64,000 bases of DNA from DATLMR01 sp035634255. Its GTDB lineage: Bacteria > Acidobacteriota > Blastocatellia > UBA7656. Under the pieces are notes generated by a model. That model was given only the letters and a program-made list of their open reading frames with translations, had not been told where the DNA came from and did no database searches. The stretch's first letter is position 1. Each line of letters opens with the position of its first letter. Positions 8,934 to 18,260 of this stretch are shown here, in pieces. The stretch is from contig DASQDI010000040.1 in NCBI GenBank assembly GCA_035634255.1, forward strand, positions 62,001 to 126,000. The letters run 5' to 3'. The position numbers and the translations under genes were made by a program.

Positions 8934-9983
8934 TCAATCCGCCATTCCCGGCTTCGTCACCCTCAGGTGCCCCATGCCCGCCCGCGATATGTAGATCAGG
9001 CCGCCCGCTATGGCGTTCACGAGGATCGGCGCGAATGCCAGGAACGAGAACATCAACGCCTGCTCGCGCGCGAGGCCAACGTTGGCGAAGAGCGCGACGA
9101 GGACCCACTCCCTCACGCCGATGCCCCCGATTGAGATCGGCAGCATCCTGACGAGGTCGACTATCGAGATGAAGGCGAAGACGACGAGCATGCTCAACGG
9201 GAGGCCCATCGCCAGGGCGACCACGTAACAGCCCAGGCTCCAGACGACCCTTATCATTACGGAGAGCAGGACGGTCGTCAAAAGCATCCCTTTATGTCTC
9301 CTCAGCTCCGAGATGGCTTCGAGGGTGCGGGAGGCGGCGTCGCCGAACCTCTCGACTTTTAACCTCTTAGCCGAGGCCCGGATGACCCGCGTGGCGCGCG
9401 AAGTCGCGTACTCGCTCATCAGCATGGCCGCCGCCAGAAATCCGAGCGCGAGCGCGGCTTCGGCGAAATAGATGAGCCGGCCTTCGGGCCGCATCGAGCG
9501 GCTGGCGACCGTGGCCCCGAGCCCGATCAGCAGCAGGACGAAGAGGCCGACGAGCCGCTCGTAGACGAGCGTGGAGAGGACGAAGGGCTTGTCCCTCACC
9601 TCGCGGTCCACGTAAATCAGGCGGGCGACATCCCCGCTCACGCCCCCGCCGGGGACGAAATTCATGAAGAATATGCCGATCAGGTAGTAGATGAAAAGGC
9701 TGCCCGTCTTCAGCCTCCGGCCGCGTACGCTGAGTATGGCTCGCCACCGGTAGGCCATCAGCCAGGTGACGGTCACGGAGGCCAGCATCGCCATCGGCAG
9801 GTAAGAGATTCTGGTGACCTTCAGCGCCTCGACCAGAGCGCGGGTGTCCGACTTGACGATCAGCAGCACGAGCGCGACGACGCCTATCCCGAGTTGCAGG
9901 GCCCCGCGCAGGCCGAAGCGCCGCGCGCCTTCCCCCGCGTGCCCTCGGGGCTCACCCCGCTTCTCTATCGCATGCTTATTCAT
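8934..9983 (-). CDS. UPF0104 / LPG-synthase-transmembrane-type (flippase-like) membrane protein (349 aa)
   Basis: The start is the ATG at 9983, which overlaps the stop of the GT2 gene by ATGA (9980-9983). The longer upstream frame is only the GT2 gene's shadow. After a charged N-terminus of about 28 residues there are about eight transmembrane helices. FVPGGGVSGDVARLIYVDRE and the SIGGIGVREW block near residue 275 are the hallmark motifs of the lysylphosphatidylglycerol-synthase TM/UPF0104 family, which in other bacteria is found next to polyprenyl-phosphate glycosyltransferases. The coupling to the GT2 gene suggests the pair makes and translocates a polyprenyl-phosphate sugar. The transport role is inferred. 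Confidence 0.85.
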   Translation of the reverse strand: MNKHAIEKRGEPRGHAGEGARRFGLRGALQLGIGVVALVLLIVKSDTRALVEALKVTRISYLPMAMLASVTVTWLMAYRWRAILSVRGRRLKTGSLFIYYLIGIFFMNFVPGGGVSGDVARLIYVDREVRDKPFVLSTLVYERLVGLFVLLLIGLGATVASRSMRPEGRLIYFAEAALALGFLAAAMLMSEYATSRATRVIRASAKRLKVERFGDAASRTLEAISELRRHKGMLLTTVLLSVMIRVVWSLGCYVVALAMGLPLSMLVVFAFISIVDLVRMLPISIGGIGVREWVLVALFANVGLAREQALMFSFLAFAPILVNAIAGGLIYISRAGMGHLRVTKPGMAD

Positions 9984-10708
9984 CGGTCGGGCCTGCGCTT
10001 CGCGCCGGATTTGAAATGGATGTTGACCCAGATGTGCGCCAGTTCCCTCAAGGTCGAGAAGACATGGCTCGGCCTCACGGTCGAGCGGCCGGCGGGCCGC
10101 GGGTAATGGCGGACGCCGATCTCGACCAGCTTGAAGCCGTGATGCCGGGCCTTCGCGAGCACCTCCGCGTCCACGAAAAACTTCTTCGATTCGATCTCGA
10201 TCTCGTCGAACACTTCGCGGCGAAAGAGCTTGAAGGCGCAGTCGACATCGCGAATGTTGATCCGGAATATGATGCGCACGAGCAGGTTGAAGCCCCAGGA
10301 CAGAACGAGGCGCGTCAGGGGGTCGAAGCGGTAGATGCGGAACCCGCAAACGATGTCGGCGCTTTCGATCAGGGGGAGCAGGTTCTTAATCTCGCGGACA
10401 TCGAACTGGTTGTCGGAATCCGTGTAGAAGAGCAGGGTGTGGCGCCCGCTCGTGAACCCCGTCTTCAGCGCGGCGGCGTACCCCTTGTTGGGCCTGTGAT
10501 GGAAGACGCGGATGTGCTCCGGGTCCTCGGCTGCCAGCCCGTCGGCGATCTCGCCCGTCTTATCGACGGACCCGTCGTCGACAATGATCACTTCCCAGTC
10601 GCGCAGGTTGAGGGACTCCAGGGCCTCGACCATTCGCCGTGTGGCCGTCTCGATATTCTCTTCTTCGTTGAATGCCGGAAGCACGGCCGAGATGCTGTCA
10701 AACATCAT
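9980..10708 (-). CDS. GT2 polyprenyl-phosphate glycosyltransferase, dolichol-phosphate mannose synthase-like (242 aa)
   Basis: A single-domain GT-A fold enzyme: VLPAFNEEENIE at about 9-20, VDDGSVDKTGE at about 43-53, NKGYAAALKTGF at about 74-85 and the DxD-equivalent YTDSDNQFD at about 95-103 are all DPM1/GtrB family motifs. A DVDCAFKLFRREVF block follows. There are no C-terminal transmembrane helices, so it is the soluble or peripheral type. It should transfer a sugar from a nucleotide donor to a polyprenyl phosphate on the inner face of the membrane, feeding the GT-C-like enzymes encoded downstream. The donor sugar is not deducible. Confidence 0.88.
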   Translation of the reverse strand: MMFDSISAVLPAFNEEENIETATRRMVEALESLNLRDWEVIIVDDGSVDKTGEIADGLAAEDPEHIRVFHHRPNKGYAAALKTGFTSGRHTLLFYTDSDNQFDVREIKNLLPLIESADIVCGFRIYRFDPLTRLVLSWGFNLLVRIIFRINIRDVDCAFKLFRREVFDEIEIESKKFFVDAEVLAKARHHGFKLVEIGVRHYPRPAGRSTVRPSHVFSTLRELAHIWVNIHFKSGAKRRPDR

Positions 10709-10738
10709 ATTTATTAGCGCGGCGCGCCGGGCCTGCGG

Positions 10739-12418
10739 TCAACCGAGGTACCCCCATCCCCGCAGGCGCTCGCGGATCTCGTCGCTCTCTTCGTCGGTCA
10801 TCGAGCCGACATCCTTGGCCTCCGCGTACGCCTCGGAGTCGGATATCCTCACGGGGTTCCGGCTCATGTACTCCTCGGTGAAGATCTCCGTCAGCACGCG
10901 GCCATCCATGTCGGACGGGATTTCCGTCCCGAAGGTGTGGAGGATCGTGGGCGCGTAATCGATTATCCTCGCGCCTTCCACCCGCGCGTTGCGCCTGAGG
11001 TCCGGGCCGCGCCCGAGCATGATCCCGTGCATGCGGTGGTCGCCCGAGTTCCCGTAAACGGGCGTGATGAATTTATTCGAAGTCAGGTCGAGCGTCCCGA
11101 GCGGCTTGTTCGACATGTCGCTCGGCAGGAATTGAATGTCTGGCGACTGGTCCTTGTGCGGGCCTGTGTAGAGGTCTTCCCTCCGCCAGATCGGGCCGAT
11201 CAGACTCTCCCCGGAGTCCGGGTCTTTCAGGCCGCGGAGCTTGCTTATGACCTCCCCGAGGACGCGGTCATATTCCGCGCCCGGCTCGACTATCCCGTGC
11301 GTCTCGCGGCCCTTCAGGTTGATGAAAATCTGCCCGTAGTTCCCTTTCGAAAAAGCGACCGTCCGCGTCCAGTCCACGTCCTCAAGCGAGAGCATCAGCA
11401 TATTGGCGAACTTCATCAGGCTCGACCTGTTGGTCACCCCGACCGAGAGCCTCAGGTGGGCCAGGCCGAGCTTCATCGCCGAGCGGTAGGCGAGGTCGGG
11501 CGTCAGCCCGAGCCTGAAGACCGCGCGCTTGAGGCGGGTCATCGCGTCGCCCTTCAACACGAGCAGCCCTTCGTTGATCAGCCACACGTTGAAGCAGAGG
11601 AATTTTTTGATAGGGCCGAAGCCGTGGTCCGAGCCCATGTAGACGGTCGTCTCTTCCCCCGCCTCGTCGAACAGCTCTCCGAGCGTCGAGTCCACCGCGT
11701 GCCAGTACTCCTGGATCCTGCCGATGTGGGCGTCGTGCTCCTTGCGGTCGAAGAACGGGTGCGTCTCGTCGAGCAGGTGCCACAGCTCGTGCTGGAACCG
11801 GTCCGTCCCCCAGTAGTGGGTGGCGAACACGTCCCAGCCGTACTCGTTCATCAGGTAACGGTTCACCTTAGTCTTGTACTCCAGTTCTTCGAAGAGCTGG
11901 TTGAGGATGTTATCGACCTTGCCCTTCGTGTAGACTTCGGTGATGTAAAGCTGGTAAGGCCCGAACTTCGCCTCTATCTCTTCGAGCAGCTTCTCCGGGT
12001 AGGCGAAATCCCTGCGGCCCCTCGGCGTGAGGAAGTCGGAGATCATGACCCCGTTGACCATCGTGGGGGGGTAGGTGCAGGGGACGTTGGTTACGATGGC
12101 CTGTTTGCCCATCTGCCCGAGCACGTCCCAGAACGGGAGGCCGTCGCGCGAGCGCGCGCTCACGGGCATGTCGGGGAGCGAGCCCGAGCCCTTGCGGCGG
12201 AGCAGGAACTCGAACACCCCATGCTTGCCCGGATTCTTCCCGGTCATCCAGGAGACCCAGGCGGTGGGCGTGATGGGCGGGATGGTCGTCTCCAGCAGCC
12301 CGCGCACGCCCTCGTCGATGAAGCCCCTGAGCCTCGGCATCAAACCGGCGCTCATCAGAGGGTCTAAAACGTCGAACGTCGAGCCGTCGAGTCCAATGAA
12401 TAATACTTTTCTACTCAT
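10739..12418 (-). CDS. alkaline-phosphatase-superfamily phosphodiesterase, copy 2, with LGY-type tail (559 aa)
   Basis: The metal and nucleophile motifs are complete: GLDGSTFD near residue 9, PPITPTAWVSWMTGKNPGKHG near residues 47-67 with Thr as probable nucleophile, the DRFQH ligand pair, SDHGFGP and a final GDHRMHG. No signal peptide is visible. The C-terminus carries an acidic helix ending RERLRGWGYLG, the same kind of tail as in copies 3 and 4 and in CysC. It lies between the flippase-like gene upstream and the GT2 gene downstream. The catalytic class is certain from motifs. The substrate, perhaps a lipid-linked phosphate or a nucleotide sugar, is speculation. Confidence 0.87.
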   Translation of the reverse strand: MSRKVLFIGLDGSTFDVLDPLMSAGLMPRLRGFIDEGVRGLLETTIPPITPTAWVSWMTGKNPGKHGVFEFLLRRKGSGSLPDMPVSARSRDGLPFWDVLGQMGKQAIVTNVPCTYPPTMVNGVMISDFLTPRGRRDFAYPEKLLEEIEAKFGPYQLYITEVYTKGKVDNILNQLFEELEYKTKVNRYLMNEYGWDVFATHYWGTDRFQHELWHLLDETHPFFDRKEHDAHIGRIQEYWHAVDSTLGELFDEAGEETTVYMGSDHGFGPIKKFLCFNVWLINEGLLVLKGDAMTRLKRAVFRLGLTPDLAYRSAMKLGLAHLRLSVGVTNRSSLMKFANMLMLSLEDVDWTRTVAFSKGNYGQIFINLKGRETHGIVEPGAEYDRVLGEVISKLRGLKDPDSGESLIGPIWRREDLYTGPHKDQSPDIQFLPSDMSNKPLGTLDLTSNKFITPVYGNSGDHRMHGIMLGRGPDLRRNARVEGARIIDYAPTILHTFGTEIPSDMDGRVLTEIFTEEYMSRNPVRISDSEAYAEAKDVGSMTDEESDEIRERLRGWGYLG

Positions 12419-12466
12419 AACGAAAGACCGTTGAATATAACCGATGGAACCGCTTTATTCAACTCG

Positions 12467-13996
12467 TCAGCTTCCTTCAAGCTGCTGCTTACCGGGGAAA
12501 AAGAACCGCTTCCACAGGCCGTCGAGCCTGCGGAGCTCGCGCTCGTCGTAAAACCGCAGGGCGAATAACATGAGCGGGAAGGAGGCGGCGAGCAGCGCCT
12601 TGACCGCCATCGAGGCGTAAACGATCATGCGCGGGTAAGTCTGCGGGTCGCGCACGTAATCCGCGAAGTAGTAGAACGTGATCAGGTAGAACCCCCCGAT
12701 CAGGACGGCGCCGAGGGCCGCGAGGGCGAAGACCCGGCCCCATTCATAGCGGACCTTGAAGAAGAGGTTCGAGGCCCAGAATCTAAGGGCGCAGAAGACG
12801 ACATACGAGATGAGCGTCGAGACCGTCGCGCCGAGGCTCCCATACCGCGGGACCAGCCAGAAATTCAGGGCGACGTTGACGATCAGGGCCGCGAGGATCA
12901 CGAGCGGCGCGTAGATCGTCCGCTTGCGCAGGGTGATCCCGATGTTCAACACGCGGGCGGCGCTGTCGAGCACGGCGGAGAAGGCAAGGAGCGGTATTAT
13001 CATGGCCGCCGGGTAGTAGCTCTTCAGGCCGAACAGCAGCAGCCCGTCGCCCGCCACGGCCGCCACCCCGAGCGCCAGAAACATGCTGACCAGCACTATG
13101 TAAGTCAGCACGCGCGAGTAGTACTCTTCCGCGCCCTCCTCCTTCATCACCGAAAACCGCATCACGGTCCAGACCTGACTGAACGGGACCGTGACCAGTA
13201 TCGCCACGACGTTGACGAGTGTGTTCGACATCGCGTAGACGCCGACCTCCGCGTTGTTCGTGTACCGTTCGAGGAAGAAGCGGTCGATCATCATAAAGAG
13301 GGTGAACGTAATCTGGCCGAATATGAGCGGGAAGCCGAAACCGAGCATCTCCCTCAACTCGGATAAAGAGAAGCTCAGGCTGAGCTCGCGCCTGACGGCC
13401 CAGAAGAAGATCAGGGCCTCGAAGACCACGCCCGCCAGCCTGCCGACCAGCACGTTCTCGACGTTCGAATCGACGAATATTACGAGGTAGGTGATGACCG
13501 AAAGCTGAAAGACGAAGGCGGCGATGCTCAGGGCCGAGTAGCGGGCCGATTTGAAATTCGCCCTCAGTATCGAGTCCGGGACGACCGTTATTATCTCGAA
13601 AAAGCTTATGAAGAAGACGAGCCGCATCAGGTGGGCCTTGGAGGCGTCGCCCCCGAAGACGACGGACGAAGCCTGCGGGGCAAGGAGATAAAGCAGCGCC
13701 GTGAAGAGGGTTGCCGACGACAGGAGGAATAAGAGCGTCGAGCCGACTATCTTCCGGCGCAGGGCTCTATCCTCGGTCTCGTAGTAGTGCCGGAAGAACG
13801 CATGGTTCAACCCGAACTTGAGCACTATCGCGATCAGGCTCAGGGTGACGGTCAGCAGCGAGAGGACGCCGAACTCGCCCGCCCTCAGGTGGCGGATGTA
13901 GATCGGCACCAGGATGACCCCGAAGGCGCTGTTGACTATGCTGCCGATGCCGAAGATCAGCGTGTGCTTTACAGTCTTTTTTATCTTCCCGTATAT
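12467..13996 (-). CDS. Wzx/MATE-like oligosaccharide flippase (about 509 aa), start codon unresolved
   Basis: A polytopic protein of the polysaccharide-export flippase (PST/MVF) type: HTLIFGIGSIVNSAFG at the N-terminus, PIYIRHLRAGEFGVLSLLT, about fourteen helices and NIGITLRKRTIYAP in the second half. The reading frame extends back through the upstream YfhO gene, whose stop is at 14011-14013, but has no ATG, GTG or TTG between that stop and the first helix. AGGAG at 14008-14012 is followed by ACG (13999) and ATA (13996), so initiation at one of these non-standard codons is the best reading, and the boundary is uncertain by a few codons. It probably flips the lipid-linked glycan made by this cluster. 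Confidence 0.82.
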   Translation of the reverse strand: MYGKIKKTVKHTLIFGIGSIVNSAFGVILVPIYIRHLRAGEFGVLSLLTVTLSLIAIVLKFGLNHAFFRHYYETEDRALRRKIVGSTLLFLLSSATLFTALLYLLAPQASSVVFGGDASKAHLMRLVFFISFFEIITVVPDSILRANFKSARYSALSIAAFVFQLSVITYLVIFVDSNVENVLVGRLAGVVFEALIFFWAVRRELSLSFSLSELREMLGFGFPLIFGQITFTLFMMIDRFFLERYTNNAEVGVYAMSNTLVNVVAILVTVPFSQVWTVMRFSVMKEEGAEEYYSRVLTYIVLVSMFLALGVAAVAGDGLLLFGLKSYYPAAMIIPLLAFSAVLDSAARVLNIGITLRKRTIYAPLVILAALIVNVALNFWLVPRYGSLGATVSTLISYVVFCALRFWASNLFFKVRYEWGRVFALAALGAVLIGGFYLITFYYFADYVRDPQTYPRMIVYASMAVKALLAASFPLMLFALRFYDERELRRLDGLWKRFFFPGKQQLEGS

Positions 13997-14010
13997 CGTA
14001 AGCGTAGCTC

Positions 14011-16572
14011 CTACCGAACCGCTTCCCCCTCGCGCCGGGAGGCCGGGATTAACAGGGCCACCAGCACGGCAAATGCTCCGACCAGACTCACGTAAGCGGA
14101 CACTTTGAAGGCTTCGGGCACAAAGTCGAATGATACCACATGGGTCCCCGGAGGCACTCGCACGGCCCGCATCGTGTGATTGGCCCGCAGGACTTCCGCG
14201 CGCTCCCCGTCGATGAAGGCCTTCCATCCGGGGTAATAATTGTCGCTCAATACGAGGAGGCCGCCATTCGCGCTCGTCGCTTCGATGGCGACGCGATTAC
14301 GCCGGTCCTCCGTGACCAGGGCCTCCCCCGGCGGGCCATTCTCATAATGATTCGAGATGAGGTCAGGCTCGCCCTGATCCCCCGCGCTCCCGGTTATCAC
14401 CGCCGACGCTTGGTCGAAGCCGGGGCCTTTCATCGCCTCAAGCGCCCCGGCCTCATTCTCGACCGTGATGACGCGGCTCGCGAAGAAAGCGCGGGGGAGG
14501 GCCCTCGGGTTCTCGTAAAGCGAGAGCCCTTCGGCCGTCAGTAAAAGCTCCGAGTCCTGAGGCGGGGGCTCCGAGTCGTGCGTCAGAACGTAACGGACGT
14601 TGAGAAGGTTGAAGAAGGGCGAGCTTGTCTTATCGAAGACCACGTGGCTCAGGTGCGGCTGCGGCTCGACGAGCGCGCAGAACTCTCTGTAGGTCTTCGG
14701 GTAAAGCTGGTCCTTCCCGGTGATACTCGCAATCCTGTATGGCAGCAGGGTATTCGGCGGGGCGATTATCTTCCGATCCCCCGCAAGCTCTCCGGCCCTC
14801 CGGTTCGTTTGGATGTCCGAGGGGGCGACCAGCACGCGGCCCGGCGGCAGGGATGTCAGGGTGTCCGTGATGCGGGTCCGGGGGAAGACCAGAGAGCTGT
14901 CGTGCAGCTTCTCGTACTGGCGGCTGTTCCAGAAGAGGTCGACGAGCAGAATCGCAACGAGAGCCGGGAGGAAAAGATTACGACTCAGCCTCGCCCCGCT
15001 CGCTTGGCGGATCAGCAGGGCGACCGCGGCCAGGGCCGCGAGCGGCACCAGGAGGCCCGAGTCCGGCGGCATAAACTGTTGCGAAAGCGCGCCCGCGGCC
15101 TGCCGCGCGTAAGCCAGGTACCCCGAGCCGGGCGTGTATTCGTAGCCGATACCTTCAAAGAACCCGCCCGATTTCAGGATGTATGAACCAACCGACCCGA
15201 GTAATACGAGGGCGGCTGATGCGATGAAGGCGCGCAGAACCCACTTCGAAAAACCGGCGAGTGAAGCCGCCTGACTACGGATCAGGAGGTCCGTGCCGAA
15301 GGCCGCGAGCGCGGACGCGGCCAATATGTAAAGCACGGTCGCGCGAACGATCACGCGGATCGTTTGCAGAACCGGGACGAACCTCGTGACGTGAACGTAG
15401 AGCGGCGCGGCCATCACTATCAAGATCGCGAGAACCGCGAGAACCGCGAAAAACGCCACGCGCGGGTTTAACGAAGCCGGATCCTCGCCCGCGAGTTTCC
15501 TATCCCGAAAAGACCGGATGAGCAAGAAGAAGCAGAACGCGGCCGGGACCAGCGCGGCGATCCCGATGTAAAGGCTGTGGTCGTGCGAGACTCCGAGCGC
15601 CGTGAAAAGATTCACCATGCGCGCGTCGTACGCGGTGCCGAAGAGGTTCGGAAAGACGAGAGTGACCAGATACCACGGCGGCAGGTAAATGTACCCGGAT
15701 TCGGTGGGAACTATCCGGCGGTTCGAATACTGGAGCAGTTCCATGATCGGCACCCACTGAGTCGCCGCGAGGGCGAGCCCGACGGCGAGCGTCAGCGACG
15801 CGAATGCGAATGCGCGGCCCAGCCTCGGCCCGGATACCCTTCTCGAAATCCCCCTCCCATTGAGAGCCAGGAAGAGGTAATAAAGCGCCGTCGCGCCGAC
15901 GTAATATATCTGGTTCGGCATGAATCCGCAGAAAAATTGCGCGGCGAGAAAGAGCCCCGCCAGCACCGCCGCCTTGTAGCTCTTCCGCGCCATCGCGCGG
16001 TCCGCGAACAACAGGATCAGAGGCATCCACATCAGGCCGCCCCACCAGCCCAGCCCCGTCAGGTGAAGCATCGAATGCGCGGAGAAGGCGAACACGAGCC
16101 CGCCCATCAACGCCCCGCCGGGCCTCGCGCCCACGGACGCGAGGTAGAGGTACATGAAAACGGCTCCCAGAGCCAGTTCCGAGACGCGGGCGACCGCGTA
16201 GCCCAGGGGGACGCTCAGGAAAGTGTAGAAGAGGAGGAAGGGCGAGAATATCCGGGTCACCCCGTCCGCGTAGATCGGATGGCCCGCCATCGTGTAGGGA
16301 TTCCAGAGAGGCAGTTCGCCATCCCTGTACGCCCCGACTATGAAGTACTCGCGCGTGACGTACGTGTCGGTCGGGTCTCTTCTGTTGTAAGGGTAATCGG
16401 AGGTCTCGCCTGAGTAGTACCCCCACGGCAACTGGTTGTTCAGCGTTTCAAGGTCGATGATCGTCTCGCCGAATATGAAGACCCGCCAGAACATCGCGAA
16501 GACCGCGAGGAGTATGAAAGCGATGTTTACCGCATGCCTCTGCCGGGGTGTTCGCTCAGTAGACTCAATCAT
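14011..16572 (-). CDS. YfhO-family large membrane protein (853 aa)
   Basis: A long polytopic protein with a first helix at about residues 15-32, then an extracytoplasmic loop rich in aromatic residues containing ELPLWNPYTMAGHPIYAD. That motif, with its Asn-Pro and Gly-His pair, is typical of YfhO proteins, and a dozen or so helices follow. The C-terminal part is a soluble domain of about 250 residues with FASRVITVENEAG and NYYPGWKAFIDGE, then one last helix before the Arg-rich end. In Gram-positives YfhO-type proteins glycosylate lipoteichoic acids. Here a GT-C-type transferase on lipid-linked precursors is inferred. Its stop lies just before the flippase coding region. Confidence 0.85.
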   Translation of the reverse strand: MIESTERTPRQRHAVNIAFILLAVFAMFWRVFIFGETIIDLETLNNQLPWGYYSGETSDYPYNRRDPTDTYVTREYFIVGAYRDGELPLWNPYTMAGHPIYADGVTRIFSPFLLFYTFLSVPLGYAVARVSELALGAVFMYLYLASVGARPGGALMGGLVFAFSAHSMLHLTGLGWWGGLMWMPLILLFADRAMARKSYKAAVLAGLFLAAQFFCGFMPNQIYYVGATALYYLFLALNGRGISRRVSGPRLGRAFAFASLTLAVGLALAATQWVPIMELLQYSNRRIVPTESGYIYLPPWYLVTLVFPNLFGTAYDARMVNLFTALGVSHDHSLYIGIAALVPAAFCFFLLIRSFRDRKLAGEDPASLNPRVAFFAVLAVLAILIVMAAPLYVHVTRFVPVLQTIRVIVRATVLYILAASALAAFGTDLLIRSQAASLAGFSKWVLRAFIASAALVLLGSVGSYILKSGGFFEGIGYEYTPGSGYLAYARQAAGALSQQFMPPDSGLLVPLAALAAVALLIRQASGARLSRNLFLPALVAILLVDLFWNSRQYEKLHDSSLVFPRTRITDTLTSLPPGRVLVAPSDIQTNRRAGELAGDRKIIAPPNTLLPYRIASITGKDQLYPKTYREFCALVEPQPHLSHVVFDKTSSPFFNLLNVRYVLTHDSEPPPQDSELLLTAEGLSLYENPRALPRAFFASRVITVENEAGALEAMKGPGFDQASAVITGSAGDQGEPDLISNHYENGPPGEALVTEDRRNRVAIEATSANGGLLVLSDNYYPGWKAFIDGERAEVLRANHTMRAVRVPPGTHVVSFDFVPEAFKVSAYVSLVGAFAVLVALLIPASRREGEAVR

Positions 16573-16586
16573 CGTGAATGCCTGCG

Positions 16587-18227
16587 TTACAGATAGCCGA
16601 GCCCGCGCAGCTTCTCTTCAATCATCTCCTCTTCGGACCTGCTCAGGTCGCCGCGCTCGGCCGTCGCGCCGTCGCCGGCCTGCTCGACTCTCAGGGGGTG
16701 CGAGGCGGTGAAGCCCTCCGTGCATGCCTCTTCGATGACTCGCCCATCGAGGCCTGAAGGCACGGGGAGCCCCGCGAGGTACATCACGGTCGGGACGAGG
16801 TCATAGACGACCGGGAGGTTAAGCCGGGAGGCCCGCCTGATGCCGGGGCCCTTGCAAATCAGGATGCCTTCCGGCCTGTGGTCCCCGCTCCACCAGAAAC
16901 CGCGCGCGCGCACTTCCGGCGGAGGGTCGCCGAAATTCGCGGACGCATTCCAGTAGACGTAAAGGTCGCTTGAGCGGCCGACGAACGGACCTCTGTACAC
17001 CTCGCTCCGGCGCGCGATGCGCTCGACCGCGCGCACGCCTCTAGCGTCGGCCCAGCCGGAAAGGTCTTCGATCAGGGCCGCGCATACTTTTTCAAACTCT
17101 TCGGGCGCGACTGTCCCATTCTTATTACGCCCGGAGAGGTTTACGTTTATGACGTGGCGGCCCGGCTCGGCGTAGGCGACGGTCTTTTCCCAGTCTATCG
17201 AGTCATAGAACGAATCTTTTTCGGCGGTCTGAAGGCTCCTGACCGTCTCCGCGCTCAGGCTCGACTTGAGCTTCTCTTTCACGCCCGCCGGCAGAATCTT
17301 CTTGGCGGCCCGCCTGCCCGCGCTCATCAAAGAGGCTTTGCCCCGGCCCTGACTCTTACGGACCATGTAGCCCTTCTCTTCCAGCCACGACGCCAGATGA
17401 TAGGAAGCGCCCGAGTGAGGCCCCATGCCGTGGTCCGAGATGATGTAAACCTGAGCCCCTTCGCCCGCCCGCGCGATCAGACGCCCGACCGCCTCGTCGA
17501 GAGCTTTGTAGATCGAAAGCAGAGCGCCCCTGAACTCGCCCCCCGCCGGGCCTTTAGAAGGCGGGTGGAATTCGGTGAATTTCCAGAGATTATGGCCGCC
17601 CCAGTCGCTCGCCGTGTAGACGGTCATGAAGAAATCGACCGGGCGCGACTCCATCAGGTGAAGTGCCGCATCGGTTTGAACCTCGATCAGCTTCGTCCAT
17701 TCGGTGATCGCCTCGCGGATGCGGCCCGCGCTCATCAGGTCCCCTATCCCGCTCGGGGCGAAGTTGTAATCCGGGAAGCGGGTGAGTATCTCGTCGCGCA
17801 GTTCGGCGGGGCAGAAAGCCTTCTCGCCCAGCGCGGGGGCGTCGAGGCCGCTGACCATAAAGCCTCCGGGGTCGCACGACGCGGGGTAGGTCATCGGCAC
17901 GTTGAGAAGTCCCGAAGAGACCCCATGCCGCGCGAGGTGCGAGGTGATGAGTTCGCCCGCGCGGTCGCCCCCCTTGAAAAACAGCTGGCGGCCCGTCTCG
18001 AAATCTCTGTCGGAAAAAACGTACAGACCGTGCCTTCCGGGGTTGAGCCCCGTGAGGATCGAGGTCCACGCGGACGCGCTGTGCATGTTCGGGGTCGAGA
18101 GAAAGCGCGACGAGGCCCCTTCGCGCATCACGCGTGAAATAACGGGCAATTCGCCCGCCTCGGACCAGGGCTCGATCAGGTCCATCGTGGCCGCGTCCAG
18201 CCCGATTATCAGGATCTTAGGTTTCAT
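16587..18227 (-). CDS. alkaline-phosphatase-superfamily phosphodiesterase, copy 3, with LGY tail (546 aa)
   Basis: The family motifs are complete: GLDAATMD at about 8-15, TPNMHSASAWTSILTGLNPG with Ser as the probable nucleophile, the SDWGGH metal pair, SDHGMGP and a final GDHRPEG. An insertion of about 60 basic residues follows the SDHG motif (GRGKASLMSAGRRAAKKIL). The C-terminus is an acidic helix ending EEKLRGLGYL. It stands between copy 4 and the YfhO gene with short gaps, so it is probably cotranscribed. Predicted cytosolic metal-dependent phosphohydrolase; substrate unknown. Confidence 0.87.
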   Translation of the reverse strand: MKPKILIIGLDAATMDLIEPWSEAGELPVISRVMREGASSRFLSTPNMHSASAWTSILTGLNPGRHGLYVFSDRDFETGRQLFFKGGDRAGELITSHLARHGVSSGLLNVPMTYPASCDPGGFMVSGLDAPALGEKAFCPAELRDEILTRFPDYNFAPSGIGDLMSAGRIREAITEWTKLIEVQTDAALHLMESRPVDFFMTVYTASDWGGHNLWKFTEFHPPSKGPAGGEFRGALLSIYKALDEAVGRLIARAGEGAQVYIISDHGMGPHSGASYHLASWLEEKGYMVRKSQGRGKASLMSAGRRAAKKILPAGVKEKLKSSLSAETVRSLQTAEKDSFYDSIDWEKTVAYAEPGRHVINVNLSGRNKNGTVAPEEFEKVCAALIEDLSGWADARGVRAVERIARRSEVYRGPFVGRSSDLYVYWNASANFGDPPPEVRARGFWWSGDHRPEGILICKGPGIRRASRLNLPVVYDLVPTVMYLAGLPVPSGLDGRVIEEACTEGFTASHPLRVEQAGDGATAERGDLSRSEEEMIEEKLRGLGYL

Positions 18228-18260
18228 CTTAAGCAGTTAAAGACCGCCTTGAACTCCCCG

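Noticed and set aside
10937..12367. A 476-codon plus-strand frame opposite phosphodiesterase copy 2
   Set aside because: The product is a shadow rich in Val, Arg, His and Glu; the minus-strand enzyme is complete with catalytic motifs.
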